The position numbers and the translations under genes are program-made. A stretch of 48,596 nt of DNA from assembly GCF_019219095.1 (NCBI RefSeq), contig NZ_JAHUWH010000028.1:1-48596 (forward strand), written 5' to 3'. Each line of letters opens with the position of its first letter. The stretch's first letter is position 1. The notes under the pieces are model-generated. The model did no database searches, had not been told where the DNA came from, and was given only the letters and a program-made list of their open reading frames with translations. The DNA comes from Acidovorax sp. sic0104 (GTDB lineage: Bacteria > Pseudomonadota > Gammaproteobacteria > Burkholderiales > Burkholderiaceae_C). Below, in pieces: positions 17,515 to 23,993 of the stretch.

Positions 17515-18362
17515 CTACATCGCCTTGAACAGGTGGGCGTACAGGCGGCTCACGGGCAGTTTCTCGGGCCGGCCGGCCAGCTCCAGGTGCAGCTTGCCCG
17601 CCTCGTCGCGGGTCACGGTGGTGATGCTGCTGGCGCGCACCAGCGTGCTGCGGTGGATCTGCCAGAACACCTGCGTATCGAGCTGGCCGATCAGGTCCTT
17701 GAGCGGGGTGCGGATCAGGTACTCGCGCGCTGCGGTCAGCACCCGCACGTACTTGTCGGCCGCCTCGAAGTACAGCACGTCGGCCACCGGCACCATGTGG
17801 ATCTGGCTGCCGCTGCTGGCCTGGATCAGCGTGAGCGGCGCGCCCACCGCGGGCGTGGCAGGCGCCGTTGCGGCTGCGGGTGCCGCCACCCCCGGCGCCA
17901 CCAGCAGATGGCGCAGTTGCGCCATGGTTGCTTCCAAATCAATAGCTGCTGGCGCTTTGCTGGCAAGCGCCAGCTGCAGTTTTTGCACTGTCTTTTGCAG
18001 CCGGGCCGCCTGCACGGGTTTGAGCAGATAGTCCACCGCCTGGGCTTCGAACGCCTGCACCGCGTACTGGTCGTAGGCGGTCACAAACACCAGCGCCGGG
18101 AAGGGGCGGCTGGATGGGCCGTCGGCAGGCCAGGCGTCGGCCAGTTCCACCGCCGCCTCCAGCCCGCTCTGCCCCGGCATGCGGATGTCGAAGAACAGCA
18201 CGTCCGGCTGCAGTGCCAGGGCCTGGCGCACGGCGGACAGGCCGTCGCCCACCGGGCCGCGACCTGCAGCGCTGGCCAGGCGCGGGCCAGTTCCTGCTGC
18301 AGCGCGGCGGCGAGCAGGGGTTCGTCTTCGGCGATCAGGGCGCGCACGGCAGGCTGGGTCAT
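17515..18362 (-). CDS. LytTR-type response regulator, frameshifted in the receiver domain
   Basis: The start codon ATG at 18362 opens a receiver domain (MTQPAVRALIAEDEPLLAAA, acidic pair at residues 12-13). The frame breaks near 18250-18258. The rest of the receiver continues in another frame: GDGLSAVRQALALQPDVLFF, then phospho-acceptor Asp in FFDIRMPGQSG, and LLKP. One missing G in the run CGGTGGG would restore a continuous VAARVGDGLSAV. The C-terminal LytTR DNA-binding domain is intact (YFEAADKYVRVLTAAREYL, FWQIHRSTLVR). The ATGA overlap with the kinase gene shows they form one system. Either the gene is broken in this strain or a base was missed in sequencing. A family A repeat encodes part of the interdomain linker. 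Confidence 0.85.
17935..17985. repeat. family A repeat inside the LytTR regulator gene
   Basis: Plus-strand reading: AATCAATAGCTGCTGGCGCT, loop, then AAGCGCCAGCTGCAGTTTTT. The arms GCTGGCGCTT and AAGCGCCAGC pair. In the gene it encodes the region around QKLQLALASKAPAAIDLEAT, between receiver and LytTR domains, and stays in frame. Confidence 0.7.
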
Positions 18363-19429
18363 GGGGTGGTGCTCGATGGGCTCGATTTCAAGGGAAAAGT
18401 GACCGTAGCGCTTGTCCCACCGGCGCTACCAGCTATCAATTTCAGAGTGCCCGCCGTTCCGTGCAGTGTGGCCAGCCGCTCACGGGCCTGGGCCAGGCCA
18501 AAGCTCTGCCCGGGGCCCGGGGTGGGCAGGGTGTCGGGAAGGCCCGCGCCGGTGTCGATGACGTCGAGCACCAGTTGCGGTCCGCCGTCACCCGGCCGGG
18601 TGCTGGCGCGCACGGTGATGTGCCCGCCCTCGACCTGCGGCTCCAGTCCGTGGCGGATGGCGTTTTCCACCAGGGGCTGCAGCAGTAGCGGCGGCACGGG
18701 CACGTCGCGCAGCGCCTCGGGCAGCTCCAGGGTGTAGGCCAGGCGCGGGCCCATGCGCACCGCCATCAGCTCCAGGTAGTCACGCAGGCGCTCGAACTCG
18801 TTCTCCAGCGGGTGCTGGGTGCTGCGCGACGCGCTGAGCGTGGCGCGCAGGTAGCCGATCATGCGGTCCAGCATCTCCTGTGCGCGGGCGGGGTCGGTGC
18901 CGATCAGCATGCGCAGGTTGGCCAGGGTGTTGAACAGCATGTGCGGCTCGAGCTGGGTCTCCAGCAGCTTGAGCTGCGCTTCGCTGGCCTGGCTGCGCAC
19001 CTCGTTCACCTTGGCCAGCAGCCAGGCGCTCTTGCTCTTGGTATAGAAGTAATAGGTACCCAGGAACCCCGCCACCACGGTGATGCCGATGGAAATGCGC
19101 AGCTGCGCGCGGCCGCCTTGGTCCCACGACGAATAGCCGCACCACCAGTCGCCCAGCAGCGTGCCGCCCAGGTAGCCCAGCACGATGCTGGCAAACGGCA
19201 GAAGAAACCCGGACAGGCCTGTGGGCCAGCCCGTCTCCTTGCTGGACGGAAACAGGTGCCGGCCGAAGTCGATCAGCGCCCAGGTCAGCGAGCCGATGGC
19301 CAGCGAGTAGCGGGCTGGAATGTCATACGGCTTGTCGGGCTGAAAGGCGTACTGCAGGGCGGCGATCGCCAGGCAGAAGGCCAGCACTTGCAGCAGGTGC
19401 TGCAGTTTCTCGATCCAGTCGATTTTCAT
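18359..19429 (-). CDS. LytS/AlgZ-type sensor histidine kinase
   Basis: 356 residues. Four hydrophobic helices occupy about residues 10-130 (for example QVLAFCLAIAALQYAF and GLSGFLLPFASIVLGYLGG). The His_kinase (PF06580-type) dimerisation segment follows, with the phospho-acceptor His163 in LETQLEPHMLFNTLANLRML, and then an HATPase domain (PLLLQPLVENAIRHGLEPQV, VIDTGAGLP, FGLAQARERLATLHG). The gene overlaps the response regulator by ATGA, so the pair is translationally coupled. There is no separate extracellular sensor domain, so the signal may come through the membrane helices or the small membrane proteins encoded upstream. The C-terminal 28 residues are partly encoded by a family A repeat. 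Confidence 0.9.
   Translation of the reverse strand: MKIDWIEKLQHLLQVLAFCLAIAALQYAFQPDKPYDIPARYSLAIGSLTWALIDFGRHLFPSSKETGWPTGLSGFLLPFASIVLGYLGGTLLGDWWCGYSSWDQGGRAQLRISIGITVVAGFLGTYYFYTKSKSAWLLAKVNEVRSQASEAQLKLLETQLEPHMLFNTLANLRMLIGTDPARAQEMLDRMIGYLRATLSASRSTQHPLENEFERLRDYLELMAVRMGPRLAYTLELPEALRDVPVPPLLLQPLVENAIRHGLEPQVEGGHITVRASTRPGDGGPQLVLDVIDTGAGLPDTLPTPGPGQSFGLAQARERLATLHGTAGTLKLIAGSAGGTSATVTFPLKSSPSSTTP
18395..18443. repeat. family A repeat inside the histidine kinase gene
   Basis: Minus-strand reading: GAAATTGATAGCTGGTAGCG, CCGGTGGGAC, then AAGCGCTACGGTCACTTTT. This matches the intergenic copy at 8775-8834 (AATTGATAGCTGCTAGCGC, then AAGCGGTAGCGGCCATTTTT) in order and spacing. It encodes about residues 329-345 (LKLIAGSAGGTSATVTF), the last strands of the HATPase domain. 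Confidence 0.65.
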
Positions 19430-19471
19430 GGCAGCGCGGGCGAGGAGGTTGGGGGCTCGGGGCGGTGCGTG

Positions 19472-19777
19472 CTAGCGCTGGTTGCGCTCTTGCTGCTCGC
19501 GCAGCAGCCGCTCGCGCTCCTTGTGCACCATGCGCTCGCGCAGCCCGCTGCCCGTGCCCAGCACGAACACCGAGATGCCGTGCAGCGCCAGCCCCAGGCC
19601 CCAGCCCAGCAGGGGGAACACCGACCACGGACGGTTGCCGAGGCCGTAGCGCGACATGCCGAACACCACCAGGTTGACCACGACAAAGGCCGCGGCATGC
19701 ACATACCAGCCCAGCTTGGCGCCTGCGCGCCGGCGCGCCAGCTGTTCGATGTCTTCGGGGGTCATGGGGTGGGGCAT
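19472..19777 (-). CDS. 2TM-domain membrane protein, 101 aa
   Basis: A short membrane protein with the 2TM-domain layout. An N-terminal amphipathic helix (DIEQLARRRAGAKLGWYVHA) runs into the first hydrophobic segment (AAFVVVNLVVFGMS). A loop, a second segment (FPLLGWGLGLALHGISVFVL) and a charged coiled tail (GLRERMVHKERERLLREQQE) follow. It is a close paralogue of the protein at 20885-21199. Domains of this type are, as I recall, also found fused to sensor kinases, and here it is 42 bases upstream of a kinase gene. The start is uncertain: ATG 19777 or ATG 19765, neither with a strong ribosome site. Confidence 0.75.
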   Translation of the reverse strand: MPHPMTPEDIEQLARRRAGAKLGWYVHAAAFVVVNLVVFGMSRYGLGNRPWSVFPLLGWGLGLALHGISVFVLGTGSGLRERMVHKERERLLREQQERNQR

Positions 19778-19790
19778 GGTGAGGAGGATT

Positions 19791-20888
19791 CTAGGGCGCA
19801 GGTCGCTGCGTGCGGCCCAGCGGCTGCAGGTGATGGGCAAAGAACGCCACCACCTTCGCATCCACCTGCACCAGAACGCTGCGGTCAAAGCCGGGCGGGT
19901 CTCCCAGCAACTGCTGGTGCACCGTGCCCAGCAGATGCAGTGGCGGCATGGGGGACAGCATGGCGCCGTGGCTGGCGCCGGGCAGGTGGGCGACCAGGGT
20001 GCACCGGTCCTGGCAGGCGGCCAGCACGGCGCTGCTGTGAAAGCGGGGCACCTGGTTGATGTCCAGGCCCGCGGTGATCAGCCCCAGCGGGATGCGCGGC
20101 GTGGCCAGGGTGGCCATGTCGAAGTCGGCGGCAAAGGGCACGAAGGCGATGGCCGCCTGCACGCGCGGGTCGCTGTAGGCCTGGTCGGTGGCGTCGTCGA
20201 AGCGCTGGCGGATCACGCCCAGCGCCACGGCCTTCTTCAGGCCGTCCAGCAGGTTGCCGTTCAGACGGGTGACGAAGCCGACGCACGACGAGAAGTCCTC
20301 GGCGATGTGTGCCTCGCAGTGCTGGCGAAAGCGCGCCGGCGACCAGTGTCCCCCCGCCAGCGTCAGCGCGGTGTGGCCGCCGGCCGAGCCTCCGAACACG
20401 CCCACCTTGTCCGTGTCCACCAGCGGCGCCAGGCGCGCATCCTGCGCCACCGCGTCGATGGCGCGGGAGACTTCCGCGGGGCGGCGTTTCCAGCTTTCGG
20501 GGCCGGGGGTGGATGGGTCCTTGTAGTTGTCGCCGGCATGTTCGGGCAGGGCGACGACAAAACCGGCCGCCACGAAGGCTCGCGCCAGGTCGGTGTGCAC
20601 CCAGGGGCTGCCACCCGAACCGTGGGTGATGATCACCAGCCGGCGGTTGCCTTCTGCGGCCTGTCCGCCCGGTGCCAGCTGCAGGCTGAAGGGGCCCCGC
20701 TGCACCGCCTGGTCGGCACCACTGCTGGGGTAGAACACGGTGACCGGGCCGTCGCCCTGTGGGCCGGGCAACTCCGCCAGGCCGGTGCCCGCGTGGCTGT
20801 CGCCGGCCGCAGCCAGGGCCAGCAGACCTGCTGCAAGAAGCCGCCGCACCGGTGCGCTGGTGGTCGCCGCCGTGGGCGCGTGGCTCAC
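19791..20888 (-). CDS. secreted alpha/beta hydrolase (dienelactone-hydrolase-like)
   Basis: 365 residues. The N-terminus has a probable signal peptide (about 13-33, VRRLLAAGLLALAAAGDSHA). The hydrolase core shows an oxyanion strand LVIITHGSGGSPW, the nucleophile elbow VGVFGGSAGGHTAL (Ser in GGSAGG), an acid in ITAGLDINQVP, and a late His in LPGASHGAML. It resembles predicted periplasmic dienelactone hydrolases. I chose the GTG at 20888 because it overlaps the stop of the upstream 2TM gene (GTGA), a translational coupling arrangement. Its pairing with two 2TM proteins and a two-component system suggests a cell-envelope role; the substrate is unknown. Confidence 0.85.
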   Translation of the reverse strand: MSHAPTAATTSAPVRRLLAAGLLALAAAGDSHAGTGLAELPGPQGDGPVTVFYPSSGADQAVQRGPFSLQLAPGGQAAEGNRRLVIITHGSGGSPWVHTDLARAFVAAGFVVALPEHAGDNYKDPSTPGPESWKRRPAEVSRAIDAVAQDARLAPLVDTDKVGVFGGSAGGHTALTLAGGHWSPARFRQHCEAHIAEDFSSCVGFVTRLNGNLLDGLKKAVALGVIRQRFDDATDQAYSDPRVQAAIAFVPFAADFDMATLATPRIPLGLITAGLDINQVPRFHSSAVLAACQDRCTLVAHLPGASHGAMLSPMPPLHLLGTVHQQLLGDPPGFDRSVLVQVDAKVVAFFAHHLQPLGRTQRPAP

Positions 20889-21199
20889 AGCGAATGCCCC
20901 TGTTGCTGAACCAGCCGGTTGCGCTCGGCCTGCACCATGCGCTCGTGCAGCCCGCCGCCCGCCACCAGGAAGACCACGATGCCATGGATCGCAAGGCCCA
21001 GGCCCCAGCCCAGCGCGGGGTATACCGCCCAATGCCTGCCACTGGTGGCCGACAGGGTGATCAGCAGCAGGTTGACCAGCAGGTAGACGCCAGCATGCAT
21101 GTACCAGCCCAGCTTGGCGCCGGCGCGCTTGCGGGCCAGGCGCTCGATGGCGTCGAGAGGGGTATCGTGGCCGAAGCGGTCATAGCGGTCGTTGCGCAT
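20885..21199 (-). CDS. 2TM-domain membrane protein, 104 aa
   Basis: Paralogue of 19472-19777. It shares RxAGAKLGWYxHA, VNL, PxLGWGLGLAxHGxxVF and GLxERMVxxERxRL. The N-terminus (MRNDRYDRFGHDTPLDAIER) is charged and cytoplasmic, followed by two hydrophobic helices (GVYLLVNLLLITLSA and YPALGWGLGLAIHGIVVFLV) and a coiled tail ending in QQQGHSL. The start ATG at 21199 has GGAG upstream. Its stop overlaps the GTG of the hydrolase, so the two proteins are made together. Tail charge and length suggest dimerisation or interaction with a partner kinase, which is inference. Confidence 0.8.
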   Translation of the reverse strand: MRNDRYDRFGHDTPLDAIERLARKRAGAKLGWYMHAGVYLLVNLLLITLSATSGRHWAVYPALGWGLGLAIHGIVVFLVAGGGLHERMVQAERNRLVQQQGHSL

Positions 21200-21252
21200 G
21201 GGGAACTCCTGGGGCAAGGTCGTTGCGGGATGGATGAATGAAAGGGCAGCGT

Positions 21253-21822
21253 TCAGGCGCTGGCGGGCTCCGTGGCGAAGCCGGCGCTGTTGCGCACCAG
21301 GCGCCACAACCTCAGCGAGCGGGCTGCGAACAGGCCGTTGAACAGGCCGTAGAGCGCTGCGATCTGCAATGCGAAGCCGCTGTCGCGGGCCAGGGCCGGC
21401 TGCATGGCCAGCTCCACGCCCACCAGGTACTTGGTCAGGAAGATACCCATGATCAAGGCCAGCGGCATGGCGCTGCCCGGCAGGCGAAAGCAGCGTGAGG
21501 TGCTGTCGTACAGCGTGCCTGCCGGCGCGGTGGGCTGGAACCACAGGGCGAGGACGGCGGCAGCGGCTGCTGCGGCCATCCAGGCGGCGGTGGCCGAGCC
21601 GGTATGGCCCGCTCCGCCGAAGGCCGTTGCCAGGCCGTAGACGGAAAAGCCCGTCATGGCCACCGGCATGACGACGACCCGCACCAGGCTGGCCGTGCGG
21701 TCGAACATCTGGCTGGCGCCCAGCCACACCAGGGCGGCCAGCAGGCCCCAGACCCAGTAGGGCGTTTGCTGGATGATCTGGCCCAGCGCCTGGGGCTGGT
21801 GGACGAGGAGTTGGAGCAGCAT
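21253..21822 (-). CDS. multi-pass membrane protein, DUF6622-like
   Basis: 189 residues with about five hydrophobic helices: WVWGLLAALVWLGASQM, LVRVVVMPVAMTGFSVYGL, TAAWMAAAAAAAVLALWF, LALIMGIFLTKYLVGVELAM and FALQIAALYGLFNGLFAARS. The opening, with PQALGQIIQQTPYWVWGLLA, resembles DUF6622 proteins as I recall them; I know no function for that family. The ATG at 21822 has AAGGA seven bases upstream. It lies between the DUF2306-like gene (56-base gap) and the first 2TM gene (53-base gap), all on the same strand. Confidence 0.72.
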   Translation of the reverse strand: MLLQLLVHQPQALGQIIQQTPYWVWGLLAALVWLGASQMFDRTASLVRVVVMPVAMTGFSVYGLATAFGGAGHTGSATAAWMAAAAAAAVLALWFQPTAPAGTLYDSTSRCFRLPGSAMPLALIMGIFLTKYLVGVELAMQPALARDSGFALQIAALYGLFNGLFAARSLRLWRLVRNSAGFATEPASA

Positions 21823-21878
21823 GATGATGTCCTTGGATAGGGAAGAAGACGTGGTGGAAGAAAAGAAGGAGGGCGGTG

Positions 21879-22292
21879 TCAGAGCAGGCCCAGCTGGCTC
21901 CACAGCGAGTGGCCCAGCAGCCGCCCGGGCAGCAGCGTGAAGGCTCCGGCCACCACGCAGGCACCGAAGTAGATGCGCTGCATGACGGCGCGGTGGCCGG
22001 TGATGTTGCGGCGGGCCAGGTAGACGAACGACAGGGCCAGCATGCCCAGCGTGATGGGGATGAGCAGGTGGATCAGGCCGAAACTGCCCCAGCGCGGGCC
22101 GCCACCGCCCGTGATGAAGATGGCCGAGACGGCCGTCGCCACCATCAGGGTGACCCAGGCGTAGCCTGCGGCCCGGTGCAGGCGGGGGCGTTGGGTGGCG
22201 CCCTTGCGGGCCCACAGGGCCACCGGGCCGATGGCGATCGCCGCCAGCGCTGCGGCGACATGGATGGCGATGACGGGGGTGAAGGTCTGCAT
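21879..22292 (-). CDS. DUF2306-like membrane protein
   Basis: 137 residues with four hydrophobic helices: VIAIHVAAALAAIAIGPVAL, AAGYAWVTLMVATAVSAIFI, IHLLIPITLGMLALSFVYLA and IYFGACVVAGAFTLLPGRLL. The histidines in IHVAAA, LHRAAGYAW, LIHLL and ITGHRAVMQ are spaced as in DUF2306-type small membrane proteins, which may bind haem. ATG 22292 has GGAG upstream, better than the frame's earlier start at 22340. It is the first gene of the minus-strand operon and divergent from the RND pump operon. Confidence 0.75.
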   Translation of the reverse strand: MQTFTPVIAIHVAAALAAIAIGPVALWARKGATQRPRLHRAAGYAWVTLMVATAVSAIFITGGGGPRWGSFGLIHLLIPITLGMLALSFVYLARRNITGHRAVMQRIYFGACVVAGAFTLLPGRLLGHSLWSQLGLL

Positions 22293-22649
22293 GGCAAGGC
22301 TCCAGGGCGTTCGTTCGATGGGGTGGACTGTGCCGGCCACTCGCCGTGCCCGCCACCGCCGTGCGACGAAATGCAGCCTGGCGTGCGCGAAATGCAGTCG
22401 CCGGGAGTGGCTTGCGCCGGCATCGGCTCCGGCCTACGCACCCACGCGGGGTTGGGAGGGGGCCGCCGGTCCCGCAAGCAGGCAAACTATCGGGCGGCCT
22501 TCGCACCTGCCCACGCAGGGCGCGGGCGCGCGCATCATCCGGGGGGGGAAGGTTTACTTTTCTTCGCACAGCGTTCAAGGCAGACCCTGAACTGGCCCCC
22601 TACGATGCTCTGACCCGGCCGAATCCAAGAACACCCACCAGCTATCGCC
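22293..22649. other. divergent promoter region between membrane operon and RND pump
   Basis: A 357-base gap without a convincing gene. It must hold the promoters of the seven-gene minus-strand operon and the mdtABC-type operon. The segment 22540-22600 is locally AT-richer (AAGGTTTACTTTTCTTCGCA), a plausible place for the pump promoter, but no good -35/-10 pair stands out. Frames across it are shadows. Confidence 0.4.
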
Positions 22650-23978
22650 ATGAATCCGCAAGAAGAAGTCAAAGCGCCCGCAACGCTCCCGGCCGTCCCT
22701 CCAGAGCCTCCCCAGGCTCCGCGCCGCCGGCGCCGGTGGATGGGCAGCCTGCTGGCCCTGTGTCTGGTGGCCCTGGTGGGCGGCGCGGCCTGGTACCTCA
22801 TCCAGCGAGCCAACGACCCCGGCGAGGCCACAGGCCCGGGACGGGGAGGGCCAGGGGGCGGGCGGCCCATGGTCACGGTGGGCGACGCCGTGGCCCGCAG
22901 GGCCGAGCTGCCGGTGATCATCGATGCGCTGGGCACCGTGATTCCAGCCACCACGGTGACGCTCAAGCCCCAGGTGTCGGGCACGCTGACCGAGGTGCTG
23001 TTCACCGAAGGGCAGATGGTCAAGAAGGGTCAACTGCTCGCGCAGATCGACCCGCGCCCCTTCGAACAGGCGCTGATGCAGGCCCAGGGCACGCGCCAGC
23101 GCGATGAAGCGCAGTTGGAGAATGCGCGCCTCACGCTGGCGCGCTACCAGACCCTGCTGTCGCAGGACTCCATCGCCCGGCAGGACGTGGACACCCAGGC
23201 CGCGCTGGTCAAGCAGCTCGAAGGCACGGTGATGACCGACAAGGCCCAGGAAGGCACGGCGCGCCTGAACCTGAGCTACACCCGCATCACATCGCCCGCC
23301 ACGGGCCGCATCGGCCTGCGTACCGTGGATGCGGGCAACCTCGTGTCGTCGGGCGACGCCACGGGCATCGCCACCATCACGCAGGTGGCGCCCATCGACG
23401 TGCAATTTGCCGTGCCCCAGGACCGCGTCGCCGATGTGCTGGCCGCGCAGCGCGAAGCCGATGCGCTGGCCGTGACGGCGCTCGACCGCACGCGCAAGTC
23501 CGAGCTCGACAAGGGGCGCTTTTCCACGCTGGACAACCAGATCGACACCACCACCGGCACCGTGAAGGCCAAGGCGCGCTTCGCCAATGCCGCGGGCACG
23601 CTGTTTCCCAACCAGTTCGTGAACGTGCAGCTCTTGCTGCGGAACGTACCGGCCGTCGTCGTGCCCGTCACGGCCGTGCGCACCGGCGCCAATGGCGACT
23701 ACGTGTATGTGATCAACGAAGACCGCACCGTGACGCTGCGCAAGGTCAAGCGCGGCCAGGCCACCGTGGGCCTGATGGCGATCGCCGAAGGCCTGAAGGA
23801 GGGCGAGCGCGTGGTGACGGAAGGCGGCGACCGCCTGCAGGACGGCATGGCCGTGCAGACGGCCGGCGCCCAGGGCGCGCGAGGCCCCCGCGCAGGCGCC
23901 AGCGGGCCGCGCAGCGGCGCTTCGGGCCCCCGGGGAGAGCGCGGCGAGCGCCGCCAGCGTCCACCGCAAAATCCTTGA
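22650..23978 (+). CDS. mdtA: RND efflux periplasmic adaptor, MdtA-type
   Basis: 442 residues. A short cytoplasmic N-terminus with an Arg cluster is followed by one membrane helix (MGSLLALCLVALVGGAAWYL) and a Gly-rich linker. The membrane-fusion-protein core then follows: VVIDALGTVIPATTVTLK-like lipoyl strand, VSGTLTEVLFTEGQMVKKGQ, a helical hairpin (PFEQALMQAQGTRQRDEAQL...), the second lipoyl half (LNLSYTRITSPATGRIGLR) and a beta-barrel (LFPNQFVNVQLLLRNVP). The C-terminus is an Arg/Gly/Ala-rich tail. It links the inner-membrane RND pumps encoded next to the outer-membrane factor. The operon order A-B-C plus outer-membrane channel matches MdtABC-type pumps. Confidence 0.9.
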   Translation: MNPQEEVKAPATLPAVPPEPPQAPRRRRRWMGSLLALCLVALVGGAAWYLIQRANDPGEATGPGRGGPGGGRPMVTVGDAVARRAELPVIIDALGTVIPATTVTLKPQVSGTLTEVLFTEGQMVKKGQLLAQIDPRPFEQALMQAQGTRQRDEAQLENARLTLARYQTLLSQDSIARQDVDTQAALVKQLEGTVMTDKAQEGTARLNLSYTRITSPATGRIGLRTVDAGNLVSSGDATGIATITQVAPIDVQFAVPQDRVADVLAAQREADALAVTALDRTRKSELDKGRFSTLDNQIDTTTGTVKAKARFANAAGTLFPNQFVNVQLLLRNVPAVVVPVTAVRTGANGDYVYVINEDRTVTLRKVKRGQATVGLMAIAEGLKEGERVVTEGGDRLQDGMAVQTAGAQGARGPRAGASGPRSGASGPRGERGERRQRPPQNP

Positions 23979-23993
23979 GCGCGCGCTGACACC

